A DNA stretch of 47,540 bases from Peptostreptococcaceae bacterium (GTDB lineage Bacteria; Bacillota; Clostridia; Peptostreptococcales; Filifactoraceae): assembly GCA_030532905.1 (NCBI GenBank), contig JAUNKE010000009.1:1-47540 (forward strand), in the 5' to 3' direction. Position numbers and translations under genes: made by a program. This document shows, one piece after another, positions 8,669 to 16,219 of the stretch; within the stretch, counting starts at the first letter, position 1; each line of letters opens with the position of its first letter. The notes beneath the pieces were generated by a model. It searched no databases, was not told the DNA's origin, and worked only from the letters and a program-made list of their open reading frames with translations.

Positions 8669-9364
8669 CTATATAAATGCGGTTATAATCATCGCAGCCA
8701 AAATTGAAATGGTAAGATTCCACTCTTTGAGCCACTTGATATTTTTCTTCTCGCTCAATGTAATCAACGCTCCCATAAAAATCGCTCCCAGCACACAGGA
8801 AACGGAATTCTTGTTCAGCTTCACGATATGTTGCGAAGACAAGGCACAAAACGCTCCGACAATCGCCGCTTGCGATATCACCATCATTCGAGCCGGATCC
8901 CCGCCGGAAATTTTATGCTGAATCTTATCCATACGACTCGATGAAAAAGTTGCAAAGATAACCCATCCGATCGAGCCGATAATCATCGTCCAGACCGCCA
9001 TCGTCAATGCCAGCGGAGTCAACTAATCCGCTCCGAGCTGTACACCCACCGATGCGGTTCCGAATCCCGCCGCAATCGATTCAAACATAACCGAGCCGAT
9101 CAGCGACAATCTCATCCAAGCCATCGGTGCCCCAACCGTTATCAACAACGAAAGCATCCCGCTCAAAATAACAATCGACGGGCCGATGGAAGTAATCGCA
9201 CTGCTTTTAACAGCCTTTTTCATCTGCTCCTCCGTAATACCCATCTTCTTTCCGGCATGATAAGCATGTTTTGCAAAAATCACCGCCTGTACGATAACCA
9301 ACAAAACGGCAAGCCCGCAAGCAATCCACATCGGAAAACTGTTTGCAATTTTCATCGTATCCAT
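8669..9364 (-). pseudogene. DUF5058-family membrane gene split by an in-frame TAG
   Basis: Two halves in one frame make a normal-length DUF5058 membrane protein (about 230 residues). The first half (9364-9023, 113 aa) ends GVQLGAD, then TAG, and the second half (9022-8669) continues LTPLALTMAVWTM with no gap. From memory, family members read through here with a Glu-Met or similar before TPLA. The start at 9364 has AGGAGG; a TTG at 9382 lies before that site and is rejected. The TTG right after the amber has GGAG eight bases upstream, so re-initiation could yield two polypeptides. TAG is an ordinary stop elsewhere in this operon, so recoding is unlikely. Either a recent nonsense mutation, a split gene, or a sequencing error. 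Confidence 0.75.
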
Positions 9365-9647
9365 ATAAATCCTCCTCATCAATAAGTTTTCTTTTATTGT
9401 ACCGATGAAAAGGTTTTTTGCCTATGAATAAAAGTTCACTTTTTACAACTCGCACTCAGCGGATGAATTTTAATTCAAAAGCCGCGAGCAAAAATGAATT
9501 TATTTTCATACTTCAGTCTTTTTCCGGATACTTTTCAAATCACAATAAAAAAGCAATCTTTCGGATGTCAATTTTAACAGAAGCTTTCTTAAAACCAAAA
9601 ATCATTTGCATCGGAATTAGAGATGTCGGCTTGCTAATAGTTTTGAT
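9365..9647. other. Gap upstream of the DUF5058 operon
   Basis: This holds the presumed minus-strand promoter of the DUF5058/amidohydrolase operon, but I could not fix its elements. A 77-codon plus-strand frame (9418-9651) starts without a good ribosome site and has no recognisable features, so I do not call it. Confidence 0.3.
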
Positions 9648-9693
9648 TTAAAAAGAACACCGACTCTACATTTTCAGGTAGAACGGTGTTCCT
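9648..9693 (-). terminator. Intrinsic terminator after the ABC transporter operon
   Basis: GAACACCG (9655-9662) pairs with CGGTGTTC (9684-9691), with an inner TCTAC/GTAGA helix. On the minus strand the stem is followed by TTTTTAAATC. It ends transcripts coming from the ABC genes, after about 160 bp of untranslated sequence. Confidence 0.75.
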
Positions 9694-9854
9694 AAAATCA
9701 ATATACAAATCACGACAAAAGAAGCAGCGAATAAAAACTCCGTGTCGATTTATCCAAAACAGATCGTCCACAAAATAAAATCTCTCTTCTCAGTCGTTCA
9801 CTTCGATTCAGCTATACAAAAAGCAATCCGTATCCAAACTTTCCAATCATTTTG

Positions 9855-11597
9855 CTAAATCTGCTCGTCATTACCCGAGCCCGATTTTGCAATCATTTTT
9901 CGATAGATTTTCGAATGCTGAATCAAATCTTCATGACGACCGACGGATTCAATCTTTCCGTGGTCGAGCACCACAATCTTATCCGCGCCTTTAATCGTAC
10001 GCATTCGATGGGCGATTACAATGACGGTTTTGTTTTTTGTAAGCTGGGAGAGCGCCTCTTGAATCAGACTTTCATTCTCCACATCGAGCGATGCGGTCGC
10101 TTCATCCAGCAAAATAATCGGCGCATCCTTCAAAATCGCCCGCGCAATTGAAATTCTTTGACGCTCGCCTCCCGAAAGTCGCTCGCCGTTTTCACCAATT
10201 AAGCTGTCGATTCCATTCGGCATTCTTTTGAAGAACTCATCACATCTTGCAATTTTTGCCGCTCTTAATACTTCCTCATCCGTCGCCCCCTTTTTCCCGA
10301 CACGAATATTTTCTTTTATGCTCGAGTTAAACAAAACGACATCCTGAAAGACAATCGCGAAGTTTTGGAGCAAGGTTTCGGGATCGATTTTCCCGATATC
10401 TTCTTTACCAAGCAAAATTTGACCCTTGTCGATGTCCCAAAAACGCGCAGCCAACTTGGTAAGTGTCGTTTTTCCGCTTCCTGAAGAACCTACCAGCGCG
10501 GTGACTTCTCCCTGCTTCGCCTCAAAACTCACATCATCGATGACCCGATAATCTTCATAGCCGAAAATCACATTTTTGAATTCGATATTATAATTTTGGA
10601 TATTCGCCTCACTCTTTCCTTCCTGAATCGGCATGGTTTTGATTTCTTTAATTCTCGCTACGACTTTCTCCATCATCATGATTGTTGACATCATTCCGAT
10701 CAAACCTTCAATCGGAGCATAGATGCTTGCCGACATCATCAGATAAGCGATGTATATCAAAATATTGATTTCGTTTTGAACAAGCATTCGCGCACCGACC
10801 ACCGCCACCGATACGATCCCCATCTTCAATATGATGGTCGAAACGCCGACGCCAATCGATGCCACCAGCTCCGTATCCATTTTGACTTTCAGCAGATTAT
10901 CCAGCTTATCCGAAAGCTCGCCCACCGAGCGCTGCTCCAAATTATAGGATTTAATTTCCTGAACTTGATCCAATTTTTCCTGCACATCATCATAAATATC
11001 GCGAACCGAGTGCACCAGATTTTCAAAAACCCGATTTTGTTTTTTTCTCGAAATCGTATAGATGAAAAACGCCACGGGAATCACCCACAAAACCGCAATC
11101 CCCAATTTCCAGTTGTTAAAGAGAATCAATGCCGCAATGATGCCGGTCGAAATAAAGGTCGCATACAATTGAGGCACCGAATGCGAAAAAATTGTTTCAT
11201 ACAATTCCACATCCGACATAATCGTCGCCGACAAATCCGACAAATCTCTCTTTCCGAAATAAGAAAGCGGCAATTTTTTCAATCGATTGGCAATATCGAT
11301 TCGCGATCGAGCACTCTCATTATAGATATTTTCATAGAGATTGACATAATCCCAACGCGCAATCAAAAACATGACGACGAGCATCACCGCAATCATGACC
11401 GCGTAATTACTCAAAGACAACTCTCGGAAAGAAATTCCTTCCACATCGCCCCCTAAATATTGGAACAAAAACAGAAAACCTACGATTGGAGGACAAAGTT
11501 TACTCAAGTTGACCAGCGTATGTGAGAATATGGACTTCTTCAGATTTTTCGCGCCCAAATCGGACATCGCATATTTTTCTTTAAAATAATTATGCAT
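9855..11597 (-). CDS. ABC transporter ATP-binding/permease protein, second subunit
   Basis: A 580-residue half-transporter of the exporter fold: six membrane helices in the first ~320 residues, then a nucleotide-binding domain with Walker A GSSGSGKTT (about 370), signature LSGGERQRISIARA (about 475) and Walker B IILLDEATASLD (about 497), then the switch His in IAHR. It overlaps the upstream gene by 8 bases (ATGCATAA), so the two halves probably form a heterodimer. Pairs of this architecture export drugs or lipids, or in the IrtAB/YbtPQ group import ferric siderophores. A DtxR-like box upstream of the operon slightly favours an iron role. Confidence 0.88.
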   Translation of the reverse strand: MHNYFKEKYAMSDLGAKNLKKSIFSHTLVNLSKLCPPIVGFLFLFQYLGGDVEGISFRELSLSNYAVMIAVMLVVMFLIARWDYVNLYENIYNESARSRIDIANRLKKLPLSYFGKRDLSDLSATIMSDVELYETIFSHSVPQLYATFISTGIIAALILFNNWKLGIAVLWVIPVAFFIYTISRKKQNRVFENLVHSVRDIYDDVQEKLDQVQEIKSYNLEQRSVGELSDKLDNLLKVKMDTELVASIGVGVSTIILKMGIVSVAVVGARMLVQNEINILIYIAYLMMSASIYAPIEGLIGMMSTIMMMEKVVARIKEIKTMPIQEGKSEANIQNYNIEFKNVIFGYEDYRVIDDVSFEAKQGEVTALVGSSGSGKTTLTKLAARFWDIDKGQILLGKEDIGKIDPETLLQNFAIVFQDVVLFNSSIKENIRVGKKGATDEEVLRAAKIARCDEFFKRMPNGIDSLIGENGERLSGGERQRISIARAILKDAPIILLDEATASLDVENESLIQEALSQLTKNKTVIVIAHRMRTIKGADKIVVLDHGKIESVGRHEDLIQHSKIYRKMIAKSGSGNDEQI

Positions 11598-13359
11598 AAT
11601 TTCCTCCTATTTTCCATGTAGCCGCTCGTTGATATTCATCCCAAAGTTTTTTGTACAATCCGTTTTTCGCAAGCAACTCCTGATGCGTTCCGCTCTCCGC
11701 AATTTTCCCCGCATCGATTACCAAGATATTATCCGCTTCCGTAACCGTTGACAGACGATGCGCAATCATCAAAGTCGTTTTGTTCTTTGAAATCTCCTTA
11801 AAGGACTGTTGAATGATATGCTCATTCTCAGGGTCTGCAAAGGCGGTCGCTTCGTCTAAAATAATAATTCCCGCATCCTTCAAAAAAGCTCTCGCAATAG
11901 ATAAACGCTGCACCTCTCCGCCCGAAAAATAAGTCCCTTTCGTTCCAAAGACCGTTTCCAATCCGTTTTCAAGATTCTCCACGATTTCCATTGAGCCGGA
12001 TTTTTCAAGCGCCTGTCGAATCCTTTCATCACTCGCCTTCGGATTGCCGAGCAAAAGATTTTCCCGCAGACTCATTTTGAACAACTTGGAATTTTGAAAT
12101 ACAAATGCGATTTTATTCATCAGCGCACTCTTCTCATAATCCTTGATATTTTTGCCGCCGATCAGCACTTCGCCCTCATTCACATCATAAAAGCGCGCAG
12201 CCAGTCTTGCGATAGTGGTTTTTCCACCCCCGGAGGCTCCGACAATCGCAACCGTCTTTCCTTTATCTACTTTGAAAGACAAGTCATCCAACACCTTTTC
12301 TTCGCCATAAGAAAAAGATACATTTTTGAATTCAATGCTGTTGTCATCGCTGATTTCGTTTCCGTATTCAAAAGTCGGATAGTCCAAAATCTCGTCAATT
12401 TTATCCAAAGACATCTCCGCAATGAACATAAATTGTCGAATATACGCGGTTCGCATAATAAAAATGCTGAATGTCGGTCCAATCAACATATAAATCACGC
12501 AATTCCCGACAATCTCGCGCATATTTCCACCTCTTGAAATCATCATAATTGCCGCCGGAACGATAAAAAATGCCGCCGAAGAAACCAAGGATTCAAAAAT
12601 CGACATCTTATTCTTCCAGCCCAAAGTCATCTCGATCACCAAGTCTTTCATCTTGATGATAAGTGAATGAAAACGCTCAAAAGATTCTACACTCTGCGCA
12701 AAAGTTTTTACCACCGGAATTGCCCGAACATACTCGACCGCCTCCGATGACAAATCCGCCAAAGCCGCATAGTATTCGTCTCGTCGTTTCTTATTCTCTT
12801 CCGTCATCATCGTGGACATACAATACATGCCGAAGAAAATCGGTATCAGGCTGACCAAACCGATTCGCCAATCAAAGAGCACGAAGAAAATCAGCAATAC
12901 AATCGGCGAAATCATCGTAGAAGCAAAATCCGGCAACTGATGCGCCAAAAAAGTATGCGTTTGCGCCGCACCGTCGATAATTATTTTTCGAATCTTTCCG
13001 CTTTCACGATTCGCAAAAAATCCTAAAGGCATGTTCATCGTTTTTTCCATATTTTGTTTAATGATATTATGCTCCACTTCAAATGCGAAAATATGCGAAA
13101 CGATAAGCGCCGCTGAATACAAAATCAAGCCGCCGATGGCAAATCCTCCCGCCGATAGCGCATTTTTAAGAATCATTTCGCTGTCAATCTCATTGCTCAA
13201 AATGATTCCGCTGACGATTTTGTGAATATACACAAGAGGCATAAGCACAAAAATACCGGACAGCGCGGAAAGTACCATCGACAAATTCAACATATAAGCC
13301 TTCCGTCCGCCGTAGGGAATCAATCTTTTTAATACTGAAGTCTTTTTCTTTTCGTTCAA
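11590..13359 (-). CDS. ABC transporter ATP-binding/permease protein, first subunit
   Basis: A 589-residue half-transporter: membrane domain to about residue 320, Walker A GASGGGKTT (about 373), signature FSGGEVQRLSIARA (about 480), Walker B IIILDEATAF (about 500) followed by ADPENE in place of the usual SLD D-loop. The ATAFADPENE form is one I associate with YbtPQ/IrtAB-like siderophore transporters. That comparison is from memory. Translation begins at TTG (13359), supported by AAAGGAG 12 bases upstream; the next ATG is 22 codons in and has no such site. It lies 84 bp downstream of the TetR gene on the same strand. Confidence 0.86.
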   Translation of the reverse strand: MNEKKKTSVLKRLIPYGGRKAYMLNLSMVLSALSGIFVLMPLVYIHKIVSGIILSNEIDSEMILKNALSAGGFAIGGLILYSAALIVSHIFAFEVEHNIIKQNMEKTMNMPLGFFANRESGKIRKIIIDGAAQTHTFLAHQLPDFASTMISPIVLLIFFVLFDWRIGLVSLIPIFFGMYCMSTMMTEENKKRRDEYYAALADLSSEAVEYVRAIPVVKTFAQSVESFERFHSLIIKMKDLVIEMTLGWKNKMSIFESLVSSAAFFIVPAAIMMISRGGNMREIVGNCVIYMLIGPTFSIFIMRTAYIRQFMFIAEMSLDKIDEILDYPTFEYGNEISDDNSIEFKNVSFSYGEEKVLDDLSFKVDKGKTVAIVGASGGGKTTIARLAARFYDVNEGEVLIGGKNIKDYEKSALMNKIAFVFQNSKLFKMSLRENLLLGNPKASDERIRQALEKSGSMEIVENLENGLETVFGTKGTYFSGGEVQRLSIARAFLKDAGIIILDEATAFADPENEHIIQQSFKEISKNKTTLMIAHRLSTVTEADNILVIDAGKIAESGTHQELLAKNGLYKKLWDEYQRAATWKIGGNYA

Positions 13360-13377
13360 AATATCCTCTCCTTTACA

Positions 13378-13399
13378 AAGTTAGATTAAGCTAACTTGT
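13378..13399. promoter_or_regulatory. DtxR/IdeR-like inverted repeat upstream of ABC genes
   Basis: AAGTTAG and CTAACTT flank a 6-bp centre, about 20 bp before the ABC start and next to its ribosome site. Aligned to the classical iron-box TTAGGTTAGSCTAACCTAA, the stretch from 13381 matches about 13 of 19 positions. If bound by a DtxR-type repressor it would make the transporter iron-responsive. It could equally be the operator of the adjacent TetR protein, though it does not resemble the sites at 14083-14119. Confidence 0.35.
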
Positions 13400-13411
13400 G
13401 ATTTTAATTTT

Positions 13412-13429
13412 TGCCGACAGATGTCGGCA
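13412..13429. promoter_or_regulatory. Perfect palindrome between tetR-type gene and ABC genes
   Basis: TGCCGACA and TGTCGGCA are separated by 2 bp, 15 bp beyond the TetR-gene stop. No T tract follows on the minus strand, so it is not a clean terminator. It may be an operator or an mRNA-processing hairpin that separates regulator and transporter expression. Confidence 0.4.
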
Positions 13430-13443
13430 GTAAAATTTCATTT

Positions 13444-14070
13444 TCAATTCGGAAATCGAATATCCAAAATACGCATCCAGCCCGCGATGTAAAAGTCAAT
13501 CAACAATTCCAAGTTTTCACATGCCTTCTCATACGAAAAATCGTGGATGAACATTTCGAACAGGGTGGAGAACATTCCACTTATTAAAATATGCTCCGTT
13601 TCGGAATCAATTTCCTTGATATGAATGCCCAACTCATGCGCCTGCTCATAAAATTTTTCCGTGTCATCGACTTCGTAGCTGACCAATTCATGTATGAAGT
13701 GCTCATATTTCGTTCCCGACGACTTGGAAATCAAAATCTTAAATATTAAAGGATGCTCATACATGTAAGTCAGAATCGTCGATAGACATTTCAACGAAAT
13801 GGAACGCATATTTTTCAAGCGCTCCGGAATCGAAAGATCGGAAGAATCCTCGATAAATGCTTTAAAAACATTCATCACATAAAGATAATGCTCACCGACC
13901 ACGCTGTCGAACAACTCCTCCTTGCTTTTGAAATGCCAATAAAATGAGCCCGTTGTGACACCCGCCATCTCCGCGATATTTCTCAAAGAAGCATCGTAAA
14001 ATCCTTTTTGAAGAAATTCCTCAGCGGCGATTTGCAGAATCACTTCTCTCGTATCTGATTTGCTGCTCAT
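13444..14070 (-). CDS. TetR/AcrR-family transcriptional regulator
   Basis: A 208-residue repressor with the TetR N-terminal helix-turn-helix at about residues 5-55 (ITAEEF-like helix, then MAGVTTGSFYWHFKSKEELF, the family's recognition-helix signature). The C-terminal part is a ligand/dimerisation domain of the variable type. GGAGG precedes the ATG. Two 13-bp operator-like palindromes in its own promoter imply autoregulation. As the first gene before the ABC pair on the same strand, it most likely controls that transporter; the inducer would then be a transported compound. Confidence 0.88.
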   Translation of the reverse strand: MSSKSDTREVILQIAAEEFLQKGFYDASLRNIAEMAGVTTGSFYWHFKSKEELFDSVVGEHYLYVMNVFKAFIEDSSDLSIPERLKNMRSISLKCLSTILTYMYEHPLIFKILISKSSGTKYEHFIHELVSYEVDDTEKFYEQAHELGIHIKEIDSETEHILISGMFSTLFEMFIHDFSYEKACENLELLIDFYIAGWMRILDIRFPN

Positions 14071-14082
14071 AATCCTCCTTCC

Positions 14083-14119
14083 ATAACATCGTTACGGTTA
14101 TATAATATAACAGCGTTAT
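14083..14119. promoter_or_regulatory. Paired operator palindromes in the tetR-type promoter
   Basis: ATAAC-ATC-GTTAC (14083-14095) and ATAAC-AGC-GTTAT (14107-14119) are two related 13-bp inverted repeats with centres 24 bp apart. The outer CCATAAC...GTTATGG also makes the whole block symmetric. They lie just upstream of the regulator's ribosome site over an AT-rich -10-like stretch, as expected for TetR autoregulatory operators. Confidence 0.65.
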
Positions 14120-14182
14120 GGAAAAAGCAAGAAAAATTTTTTACTTAATGGTGAAGCTTTGTCAAAACGGATTTCCAAAACA

Positions 14183-14229
14183 GATTTGTAAAGCAAAATA
14201 TTGACTTTCGCTTTACAAATCTATATAAT
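14183..14229 (+). promoter_or_regulatory. Promoter and operator of the toxin-antitoxin operon
   Basis: TTGACT (14201-14206) and TATAAT (14224-14229) are separated by exactly 17 bp. A perfect 12-bp inverted repeat, GATTTGTAAAGC (14183-14194) and GCTTTACAAATC (14210-14221), brackets the -35 element and fills the spacer. That is the arrangement expected for autorepression by the antitoxin or the complex. Confidence 0.8.
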
Positions 14230-14257
14230 AATTATAAGAATTGAGAGGAGGTATGAA

Positions 14258-14518
14258 ATGCCCCAAGTAATGATTAATTTTCGAATTGACGAGAATCTAA
14301 AGAAAAAAATGGAGCAGGTTTGTTCCGATATGGGAATGAGTATGACAACTGCATTTACTATTTTCGCAAAAAAAGTCACCAATGAAAAAAGGATTCCCTT
14401 CGAAATAACGGCTGACCCATTTTACAGCGAGAGCAATATGGCTCATTTACTCCGCGGTATCGAAGCTTTAAATTCCGGAAAAGGTGTCGAACATGACATC
14501 ATTGAGGTTGATGAATGA
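14258..14518 (+). CDS. RelB/DinJ-family antitoxin
   Basis: An 86-residue antitoxin. The N terminus (VMINFRIDENLKKKMEQV) is the DNA-binding ribbon-helix-helix, followed by the family helix MGMSMTTAFTIFAKKV. The acidic C-terminal tail would wrap the toxin. The start at 14258 has GAGGAGG ten bases upstream; the open frame extending back to 14201 runs through the promoter and is rejected. The stop overlaps the toxin start (ATGA), which fixes stoichiometry through coupled translation. A DinJ-type antitoxin paired with a YoeB-type toxin is a mixed combination compared with the classical YefM-YoeB and DinJ-YafQ pairs. Confidence 0.88.
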   Translation: MPQVMINFRIDENLKKKMEQVCSDMGMSMTTAFTIFAKKVTNEKRIPFEITADPFYSESNMAHLLRGIEALNSGKGVEHDIIEVDE

Positions 14519-14775
14519 AGAAAATCTGGTTTGACGAAGCTTGGGAAGATTACGAGTACTGGCAAACACAAGATAGAAAAACATTGAAGCGCATCAATCT
14601 ACTGATTAAAGATATTGAGCGCGGCAATTTTGATGGAATCGGAAAGCCCGAGCCCTTAAAAGGTAATTTGAGCGGTTTTTGGAGTAGGCGAATCGATGAA
14701 ACGAATCGACTTGTTTATCGTATCAACAAAGATACCCTGGAAATAGTTTCTTGCCGCGGACATTACGATGATTAA
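14515..14775 (+). CDS. yoeB: Txe/YoeB-family mRNA-interferase toxin
   Basis: An 86-residue ribosome-dependent endoribonuclease of the RelE superfamily, Txe/YoeB branch. The catalytic residues known for E. coli YoeB are present at the same numbers: Glu46, Arg65, His83 and Tyr84 (the last two in the terminal RGHYDD). The conserved PEPLKGNLSGFWSRRI and NRLVYRI blocks are intact, so the toxin looks functional. It is coupled to the antitoxin by a 4-base overlap. Its TAA stop falls within the left inverted repeat of the adjoining 161 bp repeat element. Confidence 0.92.
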   Translation: MKKIWFDEAWEDYEYWQTQDRKTLKRINLLIKDIERGNFDGIGKPEPLKGNLSGFWSRRIDETNRLVYRINKDTLEIVSCRGHYDD

Positions 14776-14933
14776 TACTAATACCTAATACACTACAGAA
14801 AAATTATTCTTTTTCCGTTCCTATGGAACGGCGGAACGGTGGGGTCACCGTTCCCTACAAAGTGAGAAACAAAGAACAGTTATTCAAAATACAAATTGCT
14901 GATAACTCTGTCTTTTAATAGGTTTTAGTATAA
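14773..14933. repeat. MITE-like 161 bp element, copy 1
   Basis: The left end TAATACTAATACC (14773-14785) is imperfectly complementary to the right end GGTTTTAGTATAA (14921-14933). Inside, CCGTTCC-tat-GGAACGG and GGAACGGT...ACCGTTCC form alternative hairpins, suggesting a folded transcript. The same 161-bp length recurs at 15046. It has no coding capacity and its left end overlaps the toxin stop codon. Confidence 0.65.
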
Positions 14934-14966
14934 AATTCAAAGTCCGATGTTGAATCAATTTTTTGC

Positions 14967-15010
14967 AAATAAAAATCCCTTCGGTTTTCCAAAGGGATTT
15001 TGTTATTTTC
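14967..15010. terminator. Bidirectional hairpin terminator between the repeat copies
   Basis: AAAATCCCTT and AAGGGATTTT form a stem around a short loop, with T-rich sequence after it on the plus strand (GTTATTTT) and AAAT-rich/T tract character on the other. It would end the toxin-antitoxin transcript. Confidence 0.65.
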
Positions 15011-15045
15011 ACCGGAATAAGCTCCGTTTTTTAGATATTCTGTTT

Positions 15046-15206
15046 TTATACCAATACCTAATACGCCACAGAAAAAATATTCTTTTTCCGTTCCAGTGGA
15101 ACGGCGGAACGGTGGGGTCACCGCTCCCTACAAGGCGGGAAGCAAAAAACGGTTATTCAAAATACAAATAATTGATAACTCTGTTTTTTAATGGGTATTA
15201 GTATTA
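15046..15206. repeat. MITE-like 161 bp element, copy 2
   Basis: A second copy in the same orientation, with ends TTATACCAATACC (15046-15058) and GGTATTAGTATTA (15194-15206). The internal hairpin block CCGTTCC-agt-GGAACGG is kept although the loop differs, and the right part of the second hairpin has ACCGCTCC for ACCGTTCC. Across ends, copy 1's left end and copy 2's right end are perfectly complementary. The 140 bp beyond it to 15349 hold a small GTAGGA/TCCTAC hairpin near 15295 and nothing else I can name. Confidence 0.65.
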
Positions 15207-15349
15207 GATATTCCCTTTCGAGTTGTTCGTTTTGAGTTTTATCCTAATACCTTTTAGAACTGTCCGTCAATAACATTTTATTTTGATTAGCTTGTAGGAA
15301 ACGAATCCTACCGCTGTGCTCGATGTCTTTTACTTTCTTTTTTTATTCA

Positions 15350-16198
15350 TCATTCCCCCTGCAGAAACAATTTGCTCATATCGCGAAGATATGGCAGACT
15401 GATGCAGGCGAGCATGATCCACAGATGCAGAAACTCATACAATTCGCCGTTTCCGATTGCCAAAATCATCAATGAAATCAGCAATAAAATTCCGGCGGAT
15501 TTCACACGCTTCGGACTGATGATATTGGTTTTGGTGTCATTGAAACTCAAAATATGCTTGAGAATCGACAGTCTGAAAATATAGAGCAAACTGATGGCAA
15601 AGACAAGAAAGCTACCCAACGGGTCAAGCTGCTTGGTCATAATGCCGAATCCGTTTTTGAACCAGAGCCCCGAAAGCAAAATGCCGAAAATTGCAAAAGG
15701 AAGATTGCGCGCATCCTTGTGTTTGTAATAATAATCCATCAGCAAAGTCACGCCGAACAACAAGGGATATACAAAGGGCGAAAATACGAACAGCAATCCG
15801 ACAAAAAGCGTCATCAAAAACAATTCCCATCGCGTAGTAAGATATCCGCTGCTCTTCGTGAGCACTCTCGTGTTGAACAGAAAAAACAAAGTCGCGAGCA
15901 TCGGCTCATTCGTTGCCAAAAAAAGCGACAACGCAATCAGCGCAATACTCCACCAATAGATATTTTTAGAATCCGGAGACAGCTCCAACATCAACAGATA
16001 GGTGAAGTTGAGAATCAATGCTTTTTGAATCGCAATCAGCGCCGCCATCCAATACACATCCTTTTGCACGAGCAGATGATAAGCAAAATAGCACAATGCC
16101 ATCACCGCCAAAAAAACAGGCATATATTTTTCAAAATCCTGTTTTTCTCTTTCCAATCGCAACAAGGCCGGAAATAAATAAATCAGCATCGCTCTCAT
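15350..16198 (-). CDS. Polytopic membrane protein of unknown function
   Basis: A 282-residue protein with roughly eight hydrophobic segments and no domain I recognise. It ends in a short charged tail. The ATG at 16198 is preferred because GAGGTG precedes it closely. An ATG at 16219 directly after the addA stop adds seven residues but has no ribosome site. It is the last gene of the long minus-strand run that carries the ABC pair and addBA, so it is probably co-transcribed with addA, although a functional link to recombination is not evident. Confidence 0.7.
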   Translation of the reverse strand: MRAMLIYLFPALLRLEREKQDFEKYMPVFLAVMALCYFAYHLLVQKDVYWMAALIAIQKALILNFTYLLMLELSPDSKNIYWWSIALIALSLFLATNEPMLATLFFLFNTRVLTKSSGYLTTRWELFLMTLFVGLLFVFSPFVYPLLFGVTLLMDYYYKHKDARNLPFAIFGILLSGLWFKNGFGIMTKQLDPLGSFLVFAISLLYIFRLSILKHILSFNDTKTNIISPKRVKSAGILLLISLMILAIGNGELYEFLHLWIMLACISLPYLRDMSKLFLQGE

Positions 16199-16219
16199 CG
16201 CACACCTCGCTTCCGTCAT

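Noticed and set aside
9022..9025. TAG read as pyrrolysine or another sense codon
   Set aside because: TAG serves as the normal stop of nqrE, of the 7964 membrane gene and of the DUF5058 gene itself.
9418..9651. 77-codon plus-strand frame
   Set aside because: Weak start, no family resemblance, and lies in a promoter gap.
13412..13429. Terminator of the TetR gene
   Set aside because: Stem is perfect but AAAAATTAAAA, not a T tract, follows on the transcribed strand.
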